Origin: an uncultured Neomegalonema sp.
Lineage (GTDB): Bacteria > Pseudomonadota > Alphaproteobacteria > Rhodobacterales > Rhodobacteraceae
Assembly (NCBI GenBank): GCA_937922185.1
Contig: CAKZUT010000124.1
Span: 1 to 45,281, forward strand
Length of the DNA stretch: 45,281 nt
Reading direction: 5' to 3'
Positions 36,192 through 44,206 of this stretch are shown piece after piece; the first letter of the stretch is position 1, and every line of letters begins with the position of its first letter. A model generated the notes under the pieces. That model was given only the letters and a program-made list of their open reading frames with translations, was not told the DNA's origin and did not search any database. Made by a program: the position numbers and the translations under genes.

Positions 36192-37021
36192 GGCTCGAAC
36201 CCGAAAAGAAAGAGGCCGCTCTGATCGGCCAGATCGACGGTGCGCGGCGCATCGAGAACGAATACGCCGCCCGCTTCGACCGCAATCCCCGACAACCCCG
36301 CCTTCGCCGCCGCACGGATGGTATCGGGGCCGATAGCGGGGCGGTCCACGCGAAAATCCTGACCCCGCTTCGGCATTTTCACCAGAACGCCCCCCCTCTC
36401 GTCCCCGGCGCGCAGGGCCGCCACCCGGTCCAGCATCGCCGCTGTGCCCTCCGCCGCCTCCACCGCGAGGCACCGTCCGCCCGCCACCACGACCGCCTGT
36501 CCGATATCGAACGGGCCGAGCGCGTCGAGGATCGCCCGTCCCGTCGCGATGCCGTCCTCCTCGCACAGGGTTCCAGCCAGAACGCCACTGCCCGCGACAC
36601 TGCGAGGGAGAAAGGCTTCGGCTCCGATGACCGGAAAGCCGTGTTCCTCGAACAGATCGGCGACCCCGGAGAGCAACCCGTCATCGCCCCGCCCGAACAG
36701 CCGCGCAACCCTCGGCAGCAGGGCCAGCCCCTGCCGGTCGAACCGAACCTTCGTGAGCGAGGGACGGGTCAGCCCCCCCGCCATCGTCACCGCGTCACAG
36801 CCCTCGCGTTCCAGCAGGGCCAGCACCCGACCGACCTGCCCCAGCGATACCCGCTCGTTCGGAAAGGACGATGCCCATTGCGCCGCCGCACCTTCCAGAT
36901 CGACAATGAAGACCGGCTTGCCCTCGGCACGCCGCGCCTCGGCCACCTCCTCCGGTAATCGCCCGGTCCCCGCGAGGATGCCGAGCTTGCGGACCGATGG
37001 TTCCTCAGCTTTCAGGGACAC
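36188..37021 (-). CDS. lpxI: UDP-2,3-diacylglucosamine diphosphatase LpxI
   Basis: Cleaves UDP-2,3-diacylglucosamine to lipid X, replacing LpxH in alphaproteobacteria (formerly DUF1009). About 277 residues. Hallmarks are the N-terminal KLGILAGTGRLP, DAVTMAGGLTRPSL, GDDGLLSGVADLFEEHG, GQAVVVAGGRCLAVEAAEGT, GVLVKMPKRGQDFRVDRPAIGP and a C-terminal GGVFVLD. The start is uncertain: there is no ATG close to the conserved region, so the GTG at 37021 is proposed, which overlaps lpxA by 17 bases. It lies between lpxA and lpxB, as in related genomes. Confidence 0.92.
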   Translation of the reverse strand: MSLKAEEPSVRKLGILAGTGRLPEEVAEARRAEGKPVFIVDLEGAAAQWASSFPNERVSLGQVGRVLALLEREGCDAVTMAGGLTRPSLTKVRFDRQGLALLPRVARLFGRGDDGLLSGVADLFEEHGFPVIGAEAFLPRSVAGSGVLAGTLCEEDGIATGRAILDALGPFDIGQAVVVAGGRCLAVEAAEGTAAMLDRVAALRAGDERGGVLVKMPKRGQDFRVDRPAIGPDTIRAAAKAGLSGIAVEAGGVFVLDAPRTVDLADQSGLFLFGFEP

Positions 37022-37811
37022 AGAACCGGCGGCTGCCACCCGCGAGGATGAAATCGACCATTTCGCGGGCGGCCCCGTCTCCTTCCAGTCCGGCGGCCAC
37101 CGCACTTGCGCGCTCATGCAACGATCCGTCCTCATCGAGGAACACGGCCTTATAGGCCGCGCGCAGGGCGTGAATCTGGGGCCGGTCAAAGCCGCGCCGC
37201 TTCATACCGACCATATTCAGGCCCGCCAGATGCGCGCGGTTGCCGATCACCGAGCCATAGGGGATCACGTCGCGCTCCACGCCGGTCATACCGCCGACCA
37301 TCGCATGAGCACCGATTCTCGCGAACTGATGAATGCCGCAAAATCCGCCCAGAACCGCGAAATCACCGACCTCCACATGCCCCGCCAGCGTGGCATTGTT
37401 CGCGGCAATGACATTCGAGCCGACATGACAGTCATGGGCGACATGGGAACCGACCATGAAGAGGCAGTTATCGCCGACTCGCGTGACGGCGCCTCCCCCC
37501 TCGGTGCCGGGGTTCATCGTCACATTCTCGCGGATCTTGACATTCTCGCCGATTTCCAGCGTCGAGCGTTCGCCCCTGAACTTGAGATCCTGCGGGGCCG
37601 TCCCGAGCGATGCGAAGGGAAAGACTTCCGTGCCCCGCCCGATCACGGTCTGCCCCGTCACGACCACATGCGATCCGATACGGACCCCTTCCGACAGCCG
37701 AACCTCCGGCCCGATAACGGCATAGGGGCCGATCTGGACCTTGTCGCCGATGACGGCCCCGTCCTCGACAATAGCCGAGGCATGGATTTGCGCGGTTTCA
37801 GCTATCGCCAT
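37005..37811 (-). CDS. lpxA: Acyl-ACP--UDP-N-acetylglucosamine O-acyltransferase
   Basis: First enzyme of lipid A synthesis, transferring a 3-hydroxyacyl chain to UDP-GlcNAc. The 268-residue protein is built of left-handed beta-helix hexapeptide repeats (AIVEDGAVIGDKVQIGPYAVIGP and following), with the catalytic histidine His126 in VAHDCHVG, the family motif APQDLKF, and a C-terminal helical region. The ATG at 37811 opens directly into the conserved sequence (MAIAETAQIHASAIV). It is followed by lpxI with an overlap and preceded by fabZ at a 31-base gap. Confidence 0.97.
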   Translation of the reverse strand: MAIAETAQIHASAIVEDGAVIGDKVQIGPYAVIGPEVRLSEGVRIGSHVVVTGQTVIGRGTEVFPFASLGTAPQDLKFRGERSTLEIGENVKIRENVTMNPGTEGGGAVTRVGDNCLFMVGSHVAHDCHVGSNVIAANNATLAGHVEVGDFAVLGGFCGIHQFARIGAHAMVGGMTGVERDVIPYGSVIGNRAHLAGLNMVGMKRRGFDRPQIHALRAAYKAVFLDEDGSLHERASAVAAGLEGDGAAREMVDFILAGGSRRFCVPES

Positions 37812-37842
37812 TCTGGTTTCCGTTCGGTTCCTGGTAGAGCGA

Positions 37843-38298
37843 TCACGCGGGATCGACGATCATCGCGCTGAACTCGCTTTCGGCACAGACGCGATCACCG
37901 ACCATCCCCCGGCCAGTAAAACGCCACACATTGCCCTTGTTCCGCTGGACCACGACATGCAGTTCCAGCACGTCTCCCGGCACGACGGGCGCGCGGAACC
38001 GTGTCTTATCGACGGTCATGAAATAGACGAGCATCCCCTTGTCGATCATATCGAGCGTCTCGACGACCATGACCGCCGCCGTCTGCGCCATCGCCTCGAC
38101 GATGAGAACGCCGGGCATGATCGGCCTGCCGGGGAAGTGGCCCGCGAAATGCGGCTCGTTCGCCGTGACGTTCTTCACGCCCACGGCGGATTTGCCCTTT
38201 TCGATATCGCGCACCTTGTCAATCATGAGAAAAGGCGCGCGGTGCGGAATCATCCGCATGATCCGCTCCAGATCGGCGGCTCCGTGGCTCTCGGTCAT
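37843..38298 (-). CDS. fabZ: 3-hydroxyacyl-ACP dehydratase FabZ
   Basis: Hot-dog-fold dehydratase of type II fatty acid synthesis, acting on the same 3-hydroxyacyl-ACP pool that LpxA uses. The 151-residue protein has the MIPHRAPFLMID motif, NEPHFAGHFPGRPIMPGV (catalytic His54) and LIVEAMAQ (catalytic Glu68). The ATG at 38298 is chosen over 38481 because GGAG lies 7-10 bases upstream and it matches the usual length. In related genomes bamA and an ompH/skp gene precede fabZ; here the cluster ends at fabZ, with DUF983 next. Confidence 0.96.
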   Translation of the reverse strand: MTESHGAADLERIMRMIPHRAPFLMIDKVRDIEKGKSAVGVKNVTANEPHFAGHFPGRPIMPGVLIVEAMAQTAAVMVVETLDMIDKGMLVYFMTVDKTRFRAPVVPGDVLELHVVVQRNKGNVWRFTGRGMVGDRVCAESEFSAMIVDPA

Positions 38299-38369
38299 GC
38301 GATACTCCGGGATATCCGTACGATGCCCCTCCTTTGCCCCGGAAGCGAAGGACGGGTCAAGCACCGCTC

Positions 38370-38750
38370 CTACGAATATCGCGAGAAGCCGTGCATCCTG
38401 AGCGCCCATTGCAGCGCGATCACGAATCCTTTCGCAAAAGGCAGGATCAGCAGGGACAGGACCAGCACGAGGCCGGGCCATAATGTCATATGAACCCAGT
38501 CGGGCCAGTTATATCCCGTCGCGGTGGTCAGCATCAGCGGCACGACGATATGTCCCACGATCAGGATCGTCATCCAGGTCGGCATGTCGTCTGCCCGGTG
38601 ATGATGGAATTCAAGCTCACAGGTCTCACAGGCTTCCCTGACGCTCAGATAGCCGCTGAACAGCGCACTGTCGCCGCAACGCGGACATTTACGCGCAAGC
38701 CCCTTCAACAGCACGGGAACAAGTTTCCGTTCGGAATGATCGGCTGACAT
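38370..38750 (-). CDS. DUF983 family zinc-ribbon membrane protein
   Basis: A 126-residue protein with an N-terminal zinc-ribbon-like motif (CPRCGDSALFSGYL and, 18 residues later, CETCELEF) followed by two membrane helices (MTILIVGHIVVPLMLTT and GLVLVLSLLILPFAKG). This arrangement is characteristic of DUF983, found in alphaproteobacteria, sometimes near cytochrome-oxidase genes, though none are here. The ATG at 38750 is chosen over 38837 because the earlier segment is not conserved-looking. It lies upstream of fabZ on the same strand, 71 bases away, so it may start the leftward unit. Function unknown. Confidence 0.85.
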   Translation of the reverse strand: MSADHSERKLVPVLLKGLARKCPRCGDSALFSGYLSVREACETCELEFHHHRADDMPTWMTILIVGHIVVPLMLTTATGYNWPDWVHMTLWPGLVLVLSLLILPFAKGFVIALQWALRMHGFSRYS

Positions 38751-38934
38751 CGTTGTTCCCCCGTGCAATCGGCACGCCCCGTCTGTACCGCGCCGGGACG
38801 GGATCGAGAAAGCGCCGGAATGCCCTTGCGTCGTCATGTCACCCGGCTTCGGAAATGTTTCCTATGAAAACGACGGAAACCCGCATCGGGCGCGTATTAC
38901 TCCCCAGAACACGGGATCAATGGAGGCGGACGCC

Positions 38935-39495
38935 ATGAGACGAACGGCTGGTTTCCTCGGTTGCATGGCATCGCTGGCGATGCTTGTTGCCGGAAATGCG
39001 TTTGCAGAACAGCGCGGTAGCGAAAACCGCCTTACGAAGCTGTTCGAGCAGATCGACCTCGATGCCAGTGGTACGCTGACCGTGCGGGAAATGCGCGACG
39101 CCGCCGCCGCGCGCTTCAATGCGCTCGATCTCAACGGCGATGGCCGGGTCACGGCGGATGAAAGACACCAGAGCCGCAACAACCGCCTGAAAATCCGCTT
39201 CAGCCGCGCGGATGCCGACCATAACGGGATGCTGGATCTCCACGAGATGCAGGAAGTGGCGAAACAACGCGCCCGCCGACGCCTCGCACGGCTTGACATG
39301 AACGGTGACGGGATGCTCTCGCTGGACGAATTGCAGAAGGGACGGCACAGTAACAGCCCTCTGGCCGGTTCCGAACCGGAAACGCTGACCTTGCCGATGC
39401 TGGACGCGCGGATGATGACGATGTTCCGAAACGCGGATGCGGATGGTGACGGGATCGTCACCCTGCGCGAAGCGATGGACGGAGCGGGCGGATGA
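38935..39495 (+). CDS. Periplasmic EF-hand calcium-binding protein
   Basis: A 186-residue secreted protein with a signal sequence (FLGCMASLAMLVAGNAFA) and five canonical 12-residue EF-hand loops, each with the D-x-D/N-x-D/S-G pattern and a final Glu or Asp: about 41-52 (DLDASGTLTVRE), 65-76, 93-104, 121-132 and 168-179. Expected to bind calcium in the periplasm. The ATG at 38935 is chosen because GGAGG lies upstream and it opens into the signal peptide. Its stop overlaps the ECF sigma start (ATGA), so it is the first gene of a four-gene set with the sigma factor, a probable anti-sigma and a CnrX/ZraP-like protein. A calcium or metal signalling role is inferred. Confidence 0.9.
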   Translation: MRRTAGFLGCMASLAMLVAGNAFAEQRGSENRLTKLFEQIDLDASGTLTVREMRDAAAARFNALDLNGDGRVTADERHQSRNNRLKIRFSRADADHNGMLDLHEMQEVAKQRARRRLARLDMNGDGMLSLDELQKGRHSNSPLAGSEPETLTLPMLDARMMTMFRNADADGDGIVTLREAMDGAGG

Positions 39496-40160
39496 GCACC
39501 GGTATCATGACAGAACCGGTTGCCGGATTCGGCAAAGGCTGGATACGACGCCGACAGGGGGGCGCAACCATGGTCGAGACGGCGGATGCCGCCTCCATAG
39601 GGACGGACGCGGATGACGATGACGCGCTGATCGTGCGCTTCGCCGCCGGGGACCAGTCCGCCGCGCGCCTGCTGACCGAGCGTCATCTGGGCCGGGTGCT
39701 TGCCCTCGCCACACGGATGCTGCGTGACACGGCGGAAGCCGAGGACGTGGCGCAGGAGGCGATGATGCGCGCCTGGCGCAACGCCGCCAAATGGGAGCCG
39801 GGGCGGGCAAAATTCTCGACCTGGCTTCACAAGGTTGCGCTGAACCTTTGCTATGATCGTCTGCGGAAACGCAAATCCGCCTCGCTGGACGATGTGGCGG
39901 AGCCGGTAGACGACCGGGCATCGGCCCAGGACGGGCTGGAGGCGGACGAGCGCCTGACGGTACTCAAAGGCGCGATCGCCGCCTTGCCGGAGCGCCAGCG
40001 CGCGGCGATCCAGCTGCGCCACTTCGAAGAGCGCGGCAATGACGAGACAGCGGAAATTCTCGGCGTGAGCGTCGAGGCGGTCGAATCTCTTTTATCAAGG
40101 GGACGCCGGGCATTGCGTGACAAACTCGCGGGACAGCGGGCATTGTTGCTGGAAGAATGA
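39492..40160 (+). CDS. ECF-type RNA polymerase sigma factor
   Basis: A 222-residue sigma70-family factor with region 2 (RMLRDTAEAEDVAQEAMMRAWRNA) and region 4 (LPERQRAAIQLRHFEERGNDETAEILGVSVEAVESLLSRGRRALR) but no region 3, as expected for ECF sigmas. The start is uncertain: ATG 39492 overlaps the EF-hand gene stop, while ATG 39570 (MVETADAAS) would drop a 26-residue N-terminal extension. Coupled by ATGA overlap to the next gene, a probable anti-sigma factor. Regulation by release from that factor is likely. Confidence 0.93.
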   Translation: MSTGIMTEPVAGFGKGWIRRRQGGATMVETADAASIGTDADDDDALIVRFAAGDQSAARLLTERHLGRVLALATRMLRDTAEAEDVAQEAMMRAWRNAAKWEPGRAKFSTWLHKVALNLCYDRLRKRKSASLDDVAEPVDDRASAQDGLEADERLTVLKGAIAALPERQRAAIQLRHFEERGNDETAEILGVSVEAVESLLSRGRRALRDKLAGQRALLLEE

Positions 40161-40678
40161 TGGTGATGGATATGATTTCCACGATGACGACAGACGAATT
40201 CGAGGAACGCGCCATGGCATACGGTGCGCGGATCGATGGCTGGCCGGAAGAAGACCGGGCACCGGCCCGCGCCCTGCTGGCCGAGTCGGCTGTGGCGCGC
40301 GAGATGCTGGAAGAGGCGGCATCGCTCGATGCGATGCTTGATCTCTGGGAAGGCCCGCAGCCGTCCAATGCCCTGCTGGGTCGGGTTCTGTCCGACGCGG
40401 CGCTGGTCGCGGGGGAAGCACGGGCGCCAGTCCCGACCCCGGCTCCGGCCCGCGAAGGATGGCTTTCGCGGTTGTTCGGGAACACGCCGGTCTTCAGGCC
40501 GGGCATGGCCCTCGCGGCCTGCCTCGCGCTCGGCTTCGTAATGGGCACCGCGATCGAGGACAGCGTGATCGCCCCGTCTTCCTCCGCCGGGGCGGCGCAG
40601 GAAATCGGCGTGATCGACTTCGCCTTCGCAATGGAGGATGATAGCGATCTGCTGCTCGGTCCAGAGGCCCTTCTATGA
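40157..40678 (+). CDS. Probable membrane-bound anti-sigma factor
   Basis: A 173-residue protein with a cytoplasmic N-terminal half of helices (EFEERAMAYGARIDGWPEED and REMLEEAASLDAMLDLWEG), then one predicted membrane helix (MALAACLALGFVMGTAIE, about residue 117-134) and a short periplasmic tail. This layout and its position directly after an ECF sigma gene (ATGA overlap) suggest an anti-sigma factor. The HxxxCxxC zinc anti-sigma motif is absent, so it would belong to another class. Coupled by a four-base overlap to the downstream sensor gene. The role is inferred from context, not homology. Confidence 0.7.
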   Translation: MMVMDMISTMTTDEFEERAMAYGARIDGWPEEDRAPARALLAESAVAREMLEEAASLDAMLDLWEGPQPSNALLGRVLSDAALVAGEARAPVPTPAPAREGWLSRLFGNTPVFRPGMALAACLALGFVMGTAIEDSVIAPSSSAGAAQEIGVIDFAFAMEDDSDLLLGPEALL

Positions 40679-41202
40679 CGGATACCGCGTCCTCTCCCCG
40701 ACGTTCATGGCTCAAGCCCGCCCTTCTGGTGTCGCTGGCCCTGAATCTGTTCCTTGTCGGTCTGATCGGCGGTCAGGTGCTGTCCGAACCCGACGAGACG
40801 GTGAAGCGGGCGCAGGCATCGCGGGGCTATTCCCTGCATCCCCGCACGATGATGGAGGCTTTGCCCGAGGACCGGCATGACGATATCCGCGCCTACTGGG
40901 CCGAGGCCCACAAGGGCATGGGTCAGGAATGGCGCAAGATCAACACGATCCGGCGCGAGGTCGATGCCGCCCTGCGCGCCCGCCCGTTCGACGCCACAGC
41001 CCTGCGCGAGGCACAGCGGCGCGAGGTGGAGGCCAGGGCGGCCCTGCGCTTGAGGCAGAATGACGATATCGCCGGATTTCTGGAAACACTGAGCGACGAG
41101 GACCGCAAAGCCGTCGCCGATCTTGCCCTTGCAAGGCTGGACAAGCAGACCGCGTACTGGCGCGAACGTGCCAGAAAGCGCCGGGAAGCCGAGAAACAAT
41201 AG
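40675..41202 (+). CDS. Periplasmic heavy-metal sensor, CnrX/ZraP-like
   Basis: A 175-residue protein with an N-terminal membrane anchor (LKPALLVSLALNLFLVGLIGGQ) and a periplasmic, Arg/Ala/Glu-rich helical domain (MMEALPEDRHDDIRAYW, REVDAALRARPFDATALREAQRREVEARAA). It resembles the CnrX/ZraP/CpxP-like heavy-metal resistance family (PF13801 type), which folds as antiparallel helices and binds metals. Metal ligands cannot be placed with confidence. It is the fourth gene of the EF-hand/ECF sigma set, resembling the CnrYXH arrangement. It is followed by a hairpin and the convergent pleD gene. Confidence 0.8.
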   Translation: MTDTASSPRRSWLKPALLVSLALNLFLVGLIGGQVLSEPDETVKRAQASRGYSLHPRTMMEALPEDRHDDIRAYWAEAHKGMGQEWRKINTIRREVDAALRARPFDATALREAQRREVEARAALRLRQNDDIAGFLETLSDEDRKAVADLALARLDKQTAYWRERARKRREAEKQ

Positions 41203-41209
41203 AAGTGCC

Positions 41210-41245
41210 GGGCGGGGGACGTCGGACGCCGCCCGCCCTGTCTGT
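41210..41245. terminator. Possible terminator between convergent sensor and pleD genes
   Basis: gggcggg (41210-41216) and cccgccc (41232-41238) form a stem with a 15-base loop, followed by tgtctgttt. No strong T-run, so intrinsic termination is only plausible. Confidence 0.45.
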
Positions 41246-42637
41246 TTACGCCGCCACTGAAGACGGGGCGAGCGTGACCCGGTTCCGCCCTTCTCGCTTG
41301 GAGCGATAGAGCGCCTCATCAGCCACCTGAAGCATACTGTCAGGCGTCATCTGGGTGAAGGACATCATCGCGACACCGATGCTGACAGTGATATCCAGCT
41401 CATCCTTTTCAGGATGCGTGATCTTGAAGGGCTTGGCGGCGATGGTCGCCCGCAGCCTCTCGGCCACGATAGCGGCACCGGCCAGATCGGTCTCCGGCAT
41501 GATCCCGAGGAATTCCTCGCCACCGATACGGGCCGTCATGTCCATGCCGCGCAGGTTCACGCGCAGGCGGGCCGCGAATTCCTTGAGAACCTCGTCCCCG
41601 ACCGCATGGCCGTAAGTGTCGTTCACTGCCTTGAAGGAATCGATATCCAGCAGGGCGACGGCCAGATCATGACCATCCACCTGCGCCCGCTCGATCAGCG
41701 CCTTCAGATGCGGCATCGCATAGCGGCGATTATAGAGGCCCGTCAGCTCGTCGGTCACGGACAGCTTGAGGCTGTTATGGACGTTATCGCGCAGACGATC
41801 CGCGTAGCACAGGCGCCGAAGCTGCGACCGGCATCGCGCGACCAGTTCGTTATCGTCCACGGGGCGCATCACATAGTCATTGGCACCGAGGTCGAGACTG
41901 GCCGAAATCGTCTTGAAATCATTATGATCGACCATCAGCACGATGGCCGATTGCCGTGCATCGGGATGCGAGCGGATTTCGGAACACAGGCGCAGCCCGT
42001 CATAACTTTCAAGGCTGGAATTGATGAGGATGATCTCGCTCATCTGCTTGCGGACATGGGCAATGGAATCGTCGCGGTTATCGACGATATCGCATTCGAT
42101 ACCCAGCCGCCCGGAAATCGTCGTTGCCAGCGCCCGCGCCGCATTGGGCCGGTCATCCACGATCAGGACGCGACCCTTGAGCATATCGTCCGAGATATCC
42201 GCATATCCCGATTCGAAGCCCAGTTCACGGCACGTCTCGTCGCGCAGACGCAATTCGTCGATCATCATCTTCACCCGCACGAGCGAACGCACCCGTGCGA
42301 AGAGAGCCAGATCATTGGCGGGCTTGGTCAGGAAGTCATCCGCCCCGACCTCAAGGCCGCGCACACGGTCGGTCGGCTGATCGAGCGCCGTGACCATCAC
42401 GACCGGGATATGCGCCGTCATGGGATCGGATTTCAGGCGCTTGCACGCCTCGAAGCCATCCATCTTCGGCATCATAACGTCGAGCAGGATGAGGTCGGGC
42501 TGCTCGGCCCTGGCGACCTCAATCGCCTCGAATCCGTTGCTGGCGGTCAGAACAGAATAGTATTCCGACATGAGCTTGGCTTCGAGTAGCTTCACGTTCG
42601 GAAGGATATCGTCCACGACCAGAATACGCGCTGACAT
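41246..42637 (-). CDS. pleD: Response regulator PleD (diguanylate cyclase)
   Basis: A 463-residue REC-REC-GGDEF protein that makes cyclic di-GMP. REC1 has LVVDD (Asp9-Asp10), the phosphoacceptor Asp53 in LLDVMMPKMDG and the C-terminal FLTKPA. REC2 (about 155-275) has lost its aspartate (INSSLESYDG), as in Caulobacter PleD, where it serves as a dimerisation adaptor. The GGDEF domain has the active GGEEF motif and, five residues before it, an RxxD inhibitory site (RGMD), so product feedback is likely intact. The ATG at 42637 has GGAG upstream. It follows divK by 50 bases on the same strand, the conserved divK-pleD operon. Confidence 0.97.
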   Translation of the reverse strand: MSARILVVDDILPNVKLLEAKLMSEYYSVLTASNGFEAIEVARAEQPDLILLDVMMPKMDGFEACKRLKSDPMTAHIPVVMVTALDQPTDRVRGLEVGADDFLTKPANDLALFARVRSLVRVKMMIDELRLRDETCRELGFESGYADISDDMLKGRVLIVDDRPNAARALATTISGRLGIECDIVDNRDDSIAHVRKQMSEIILINSSLESYDGLRLCSEIRSHPDARQSAIVLMVDHNDFKTISASLDLGANDYVMRPVDDNELVARCRSQLRRLCYADRLRDNVHNSLKLSVTDELTGLYNRRYAMPHLKALIERAQVDGHDLAVALLDIDSFKAVNDTYGHAVGDEVLKEFAARLRVNLRGMDMTARIGGEEFLGIMPETDLAGAAIVAERLRATIAAKPFKITHPEKDELDITVSIGVAMMSFTQMTPDSMLQVADEALYRSKREGRNRVTLAPSSVAA

Positions 42638-42687
42638 GATCTCCGGCCTCTCTCCAGCTTGCTTGCAGGGGCGAGTATTACAGACGA

Positions 42688-43053
42688 CTAGTCAAGGAAA
42701 CGTTTTACCGTCGCGAGAAAATCGGCAACCGCGATAGGCTTTGCAATATAATCCTCGCACCCCCCGTCCCGGATTTTCTCCTCGTCGCCTTTCATCGCAA
42801 AGGCGGTGACCGCGACAACGGGAATATGACGCAGATCGTCCTCTTCCTTCAGCCACTTGGTCACTTCCAGACCCGAAACCTCGGGAAGCTGAATATCCAT
42901 CAGGATCAGATCCGGCGACTCGGTCCGCGCTATCTCCAGCGCCTCCATGCCGTTCTGCGTCTGAAGCGTCCGGTATCCCTGCGCGTCGAGCAGATCATGG
43001 AAGAGCTTCATGTTGAGTTCGTTGTCTTCGACAATCAGAACCGTTTTTGTCAT
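42688..43053 (-). CDS. divK: Single-domain response regulator DivK
   Basis: A 121-residue CheY-like receiver without output domain: [18 protein letters not shown], phosphoacceptor Asp53 in [11 protein letters not shown], conserved Thr in [11 protein letters not shown], and Lys in YIAKPI. Its length and [10 protein letters not shown] sequence match DivK, which in Caulobacter signals through PleC/DivJ and DivL to CtrA. GGAG lies upstream of the ATG. First gene of the leftward divK-pleD pair, divergent from the DUF3572 gene across a 150-base AT-richer gap that should hold both promoters. Confidence 0.96.
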   Translation of the reverse strand: MTKTVLIVEDNELNMKLFHDLLDAQGYRTLQTQNGMEALEIARTESPDLILMDIQLPEVSGLEVTKWLKEEDDLRHIPVVAVTAFAMKGDEEKIRDGGCEDYIAKPIAVADFLATVKRFLD

Positions 43054-43203
43054 GAATGGCGCTCCAGAACTCTCGGCCCCACATCGGGGTTCCGCTATAA
43101 GGCCACACGATAGGTTGTATCTGGTTAATTAAGTCTTTCCCGGCCATACGTCGATGATATCACGTACATCGTCTTAATCTGAAACGATCAACGGGAATTC
43201 CAA

Positions 43204-43503
43204 GTGGCCACAAAGCAACACACGATGACGCTCGACCGGGCCACCGTGACGGGATTGCAGGCGCTGTCCCATATTGCCGCTGATGAAGACCTTTTCGGCG
43301 CTTTTCTCGATCAGGCGGGCACCGATGCCGGCGATGTGAAAAGTCGGGCGACGGACCCGGATTTTCTTGGCTTCGTGCTCGACTTCCTGATGCAGGATGA
43401 CGGGCGGGTCATCGGCTTCGCCGCGACCCTGGGAATACCACCGGAGGATGTGCCGATGGCGCGCCGGGCGCTTCCGGGCGGGGATGTGCCCGAATGGACA
43501 TGA
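43204..43503 (+). CDS. DUF3572 family protein
   Basis: A 99-residue, mostly helical protein with the DUF3572 pattern: ALSHIAADEDLFGAFLDQAG, DPDFLGFVLDFLMQDD and a C-terminal GIPPEDVPMARRALPGGD. No signal peptide. The start is a GTG at 43204; an ATG at 43225 (MTLDRATVTGLQ) is the alternative. The end overlaps the HAD gene by up to 10 bases. In alphaproteobacteria this family often sits next to divK, but no function is known. Confidence 0.85.
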   Translation: MATKQHTMTLDRATVTGLQALSHIAADEDLFGAFLDQAGTDAGDVKSRATDPDFLGFVLDFLMQDDGRVIGFAATLGIPPEDVPMARRALPGGDVPEWT

Positions 43504-44165
43504 CATCATCGACCGGATTGCGCGAGGACGTTGCCGAGCAGCTTGCAACCCTCGATCTCGATGCGGGTCGGCCCCTGCTGGCGGTCGATGTGGATGAGGT
43601 GATCGTGGGCCTTGCCGGGCATCTGGGTGACTATGCCCGTGAGAATGGCTTCGATCTGCGCCTGACCGGCTATAAGCTGAACGGTGCCCTGTGGCGCGCG
43701 GACGGCACCGAGGCCAGCCGTGAAGAGTTCAATGATCTTTTCCGGGGGTTCTTCGAGACGCAGACACGGCACCAGAGGGTCTATCCCGGCGCGGCGGACG
43801 CCCTGCGTACGCTGTCGGAGCGGGTGCAGGTGGTGATCCTGACCAATGTGCCGTTCTATGCGCGGGCGGATCGGATCGACAATCTGTCGGATCACGGCAT
43901 CGAGTATCCCCTGGTGGCAAATGCGGGGCCGAAAGGACCGGCGCTGCGCTGGCTGTCGGCGCGGGCGGGGCGGATGGCCTTTATCGACGATTCGCCCGCA
44001 CAGCTCGATTCCTCGGCCACGGATGCTCCGCAGGTTACCCGCATCCATTTCGTCGGGGATGATGCCCTGCGCGGGTGGCTTGCCGACGTGGAGGCGGCGC
44101 AGCACCGGGCGGATGACTGGGCGGCATTGCACCGGATTGTGGAAACGGTGCTGCTGGGACGTTAG
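43494..44165 (+). CDS. HAD-family hydrolase
   Basis: A 223-residue cytoplasmic haloacid-dehalogenase-type protein. Motif I is LLAVDVDEVIVG (DxD nucleophile), motif II ILTNVPFYA, motif III the lysine in NAGPKGPALRW, and motif IV FIDDSPAQ. The cap region is short (about residues 50-95), and the substrate is not predictable; it could be a phosphatase or a regulatory protein. ATG 43494 overlaps the DUF3572 end, and ATG 43500 would give ATGA overlap, so the two are co-translated. Confidence 0.85.
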   Translation: MDMTSSTGLREDVAEQLATLDLDAGRPLLAVDVDEVIVGLAGHLGDYARENGFDLRLTGYKLNGALWRADGTEASREEFNDLFRGFFETQTRHQRVYPGAADALRTLSERVQVVILTNVPFYARADRIDNLSDHGIEYPLVANAGPKGPALRWLSARAGRMAFIDDSPAQLDSSATDAPQVTRIHFVGDDALRGWLADVEAAQHRADDWAALHRIVETVLLGR

Positions 44166-44206
44166 CCCCGCTTGCGAATCACCCGGCGAGGGCGCATCTC
44201 TGCCCT

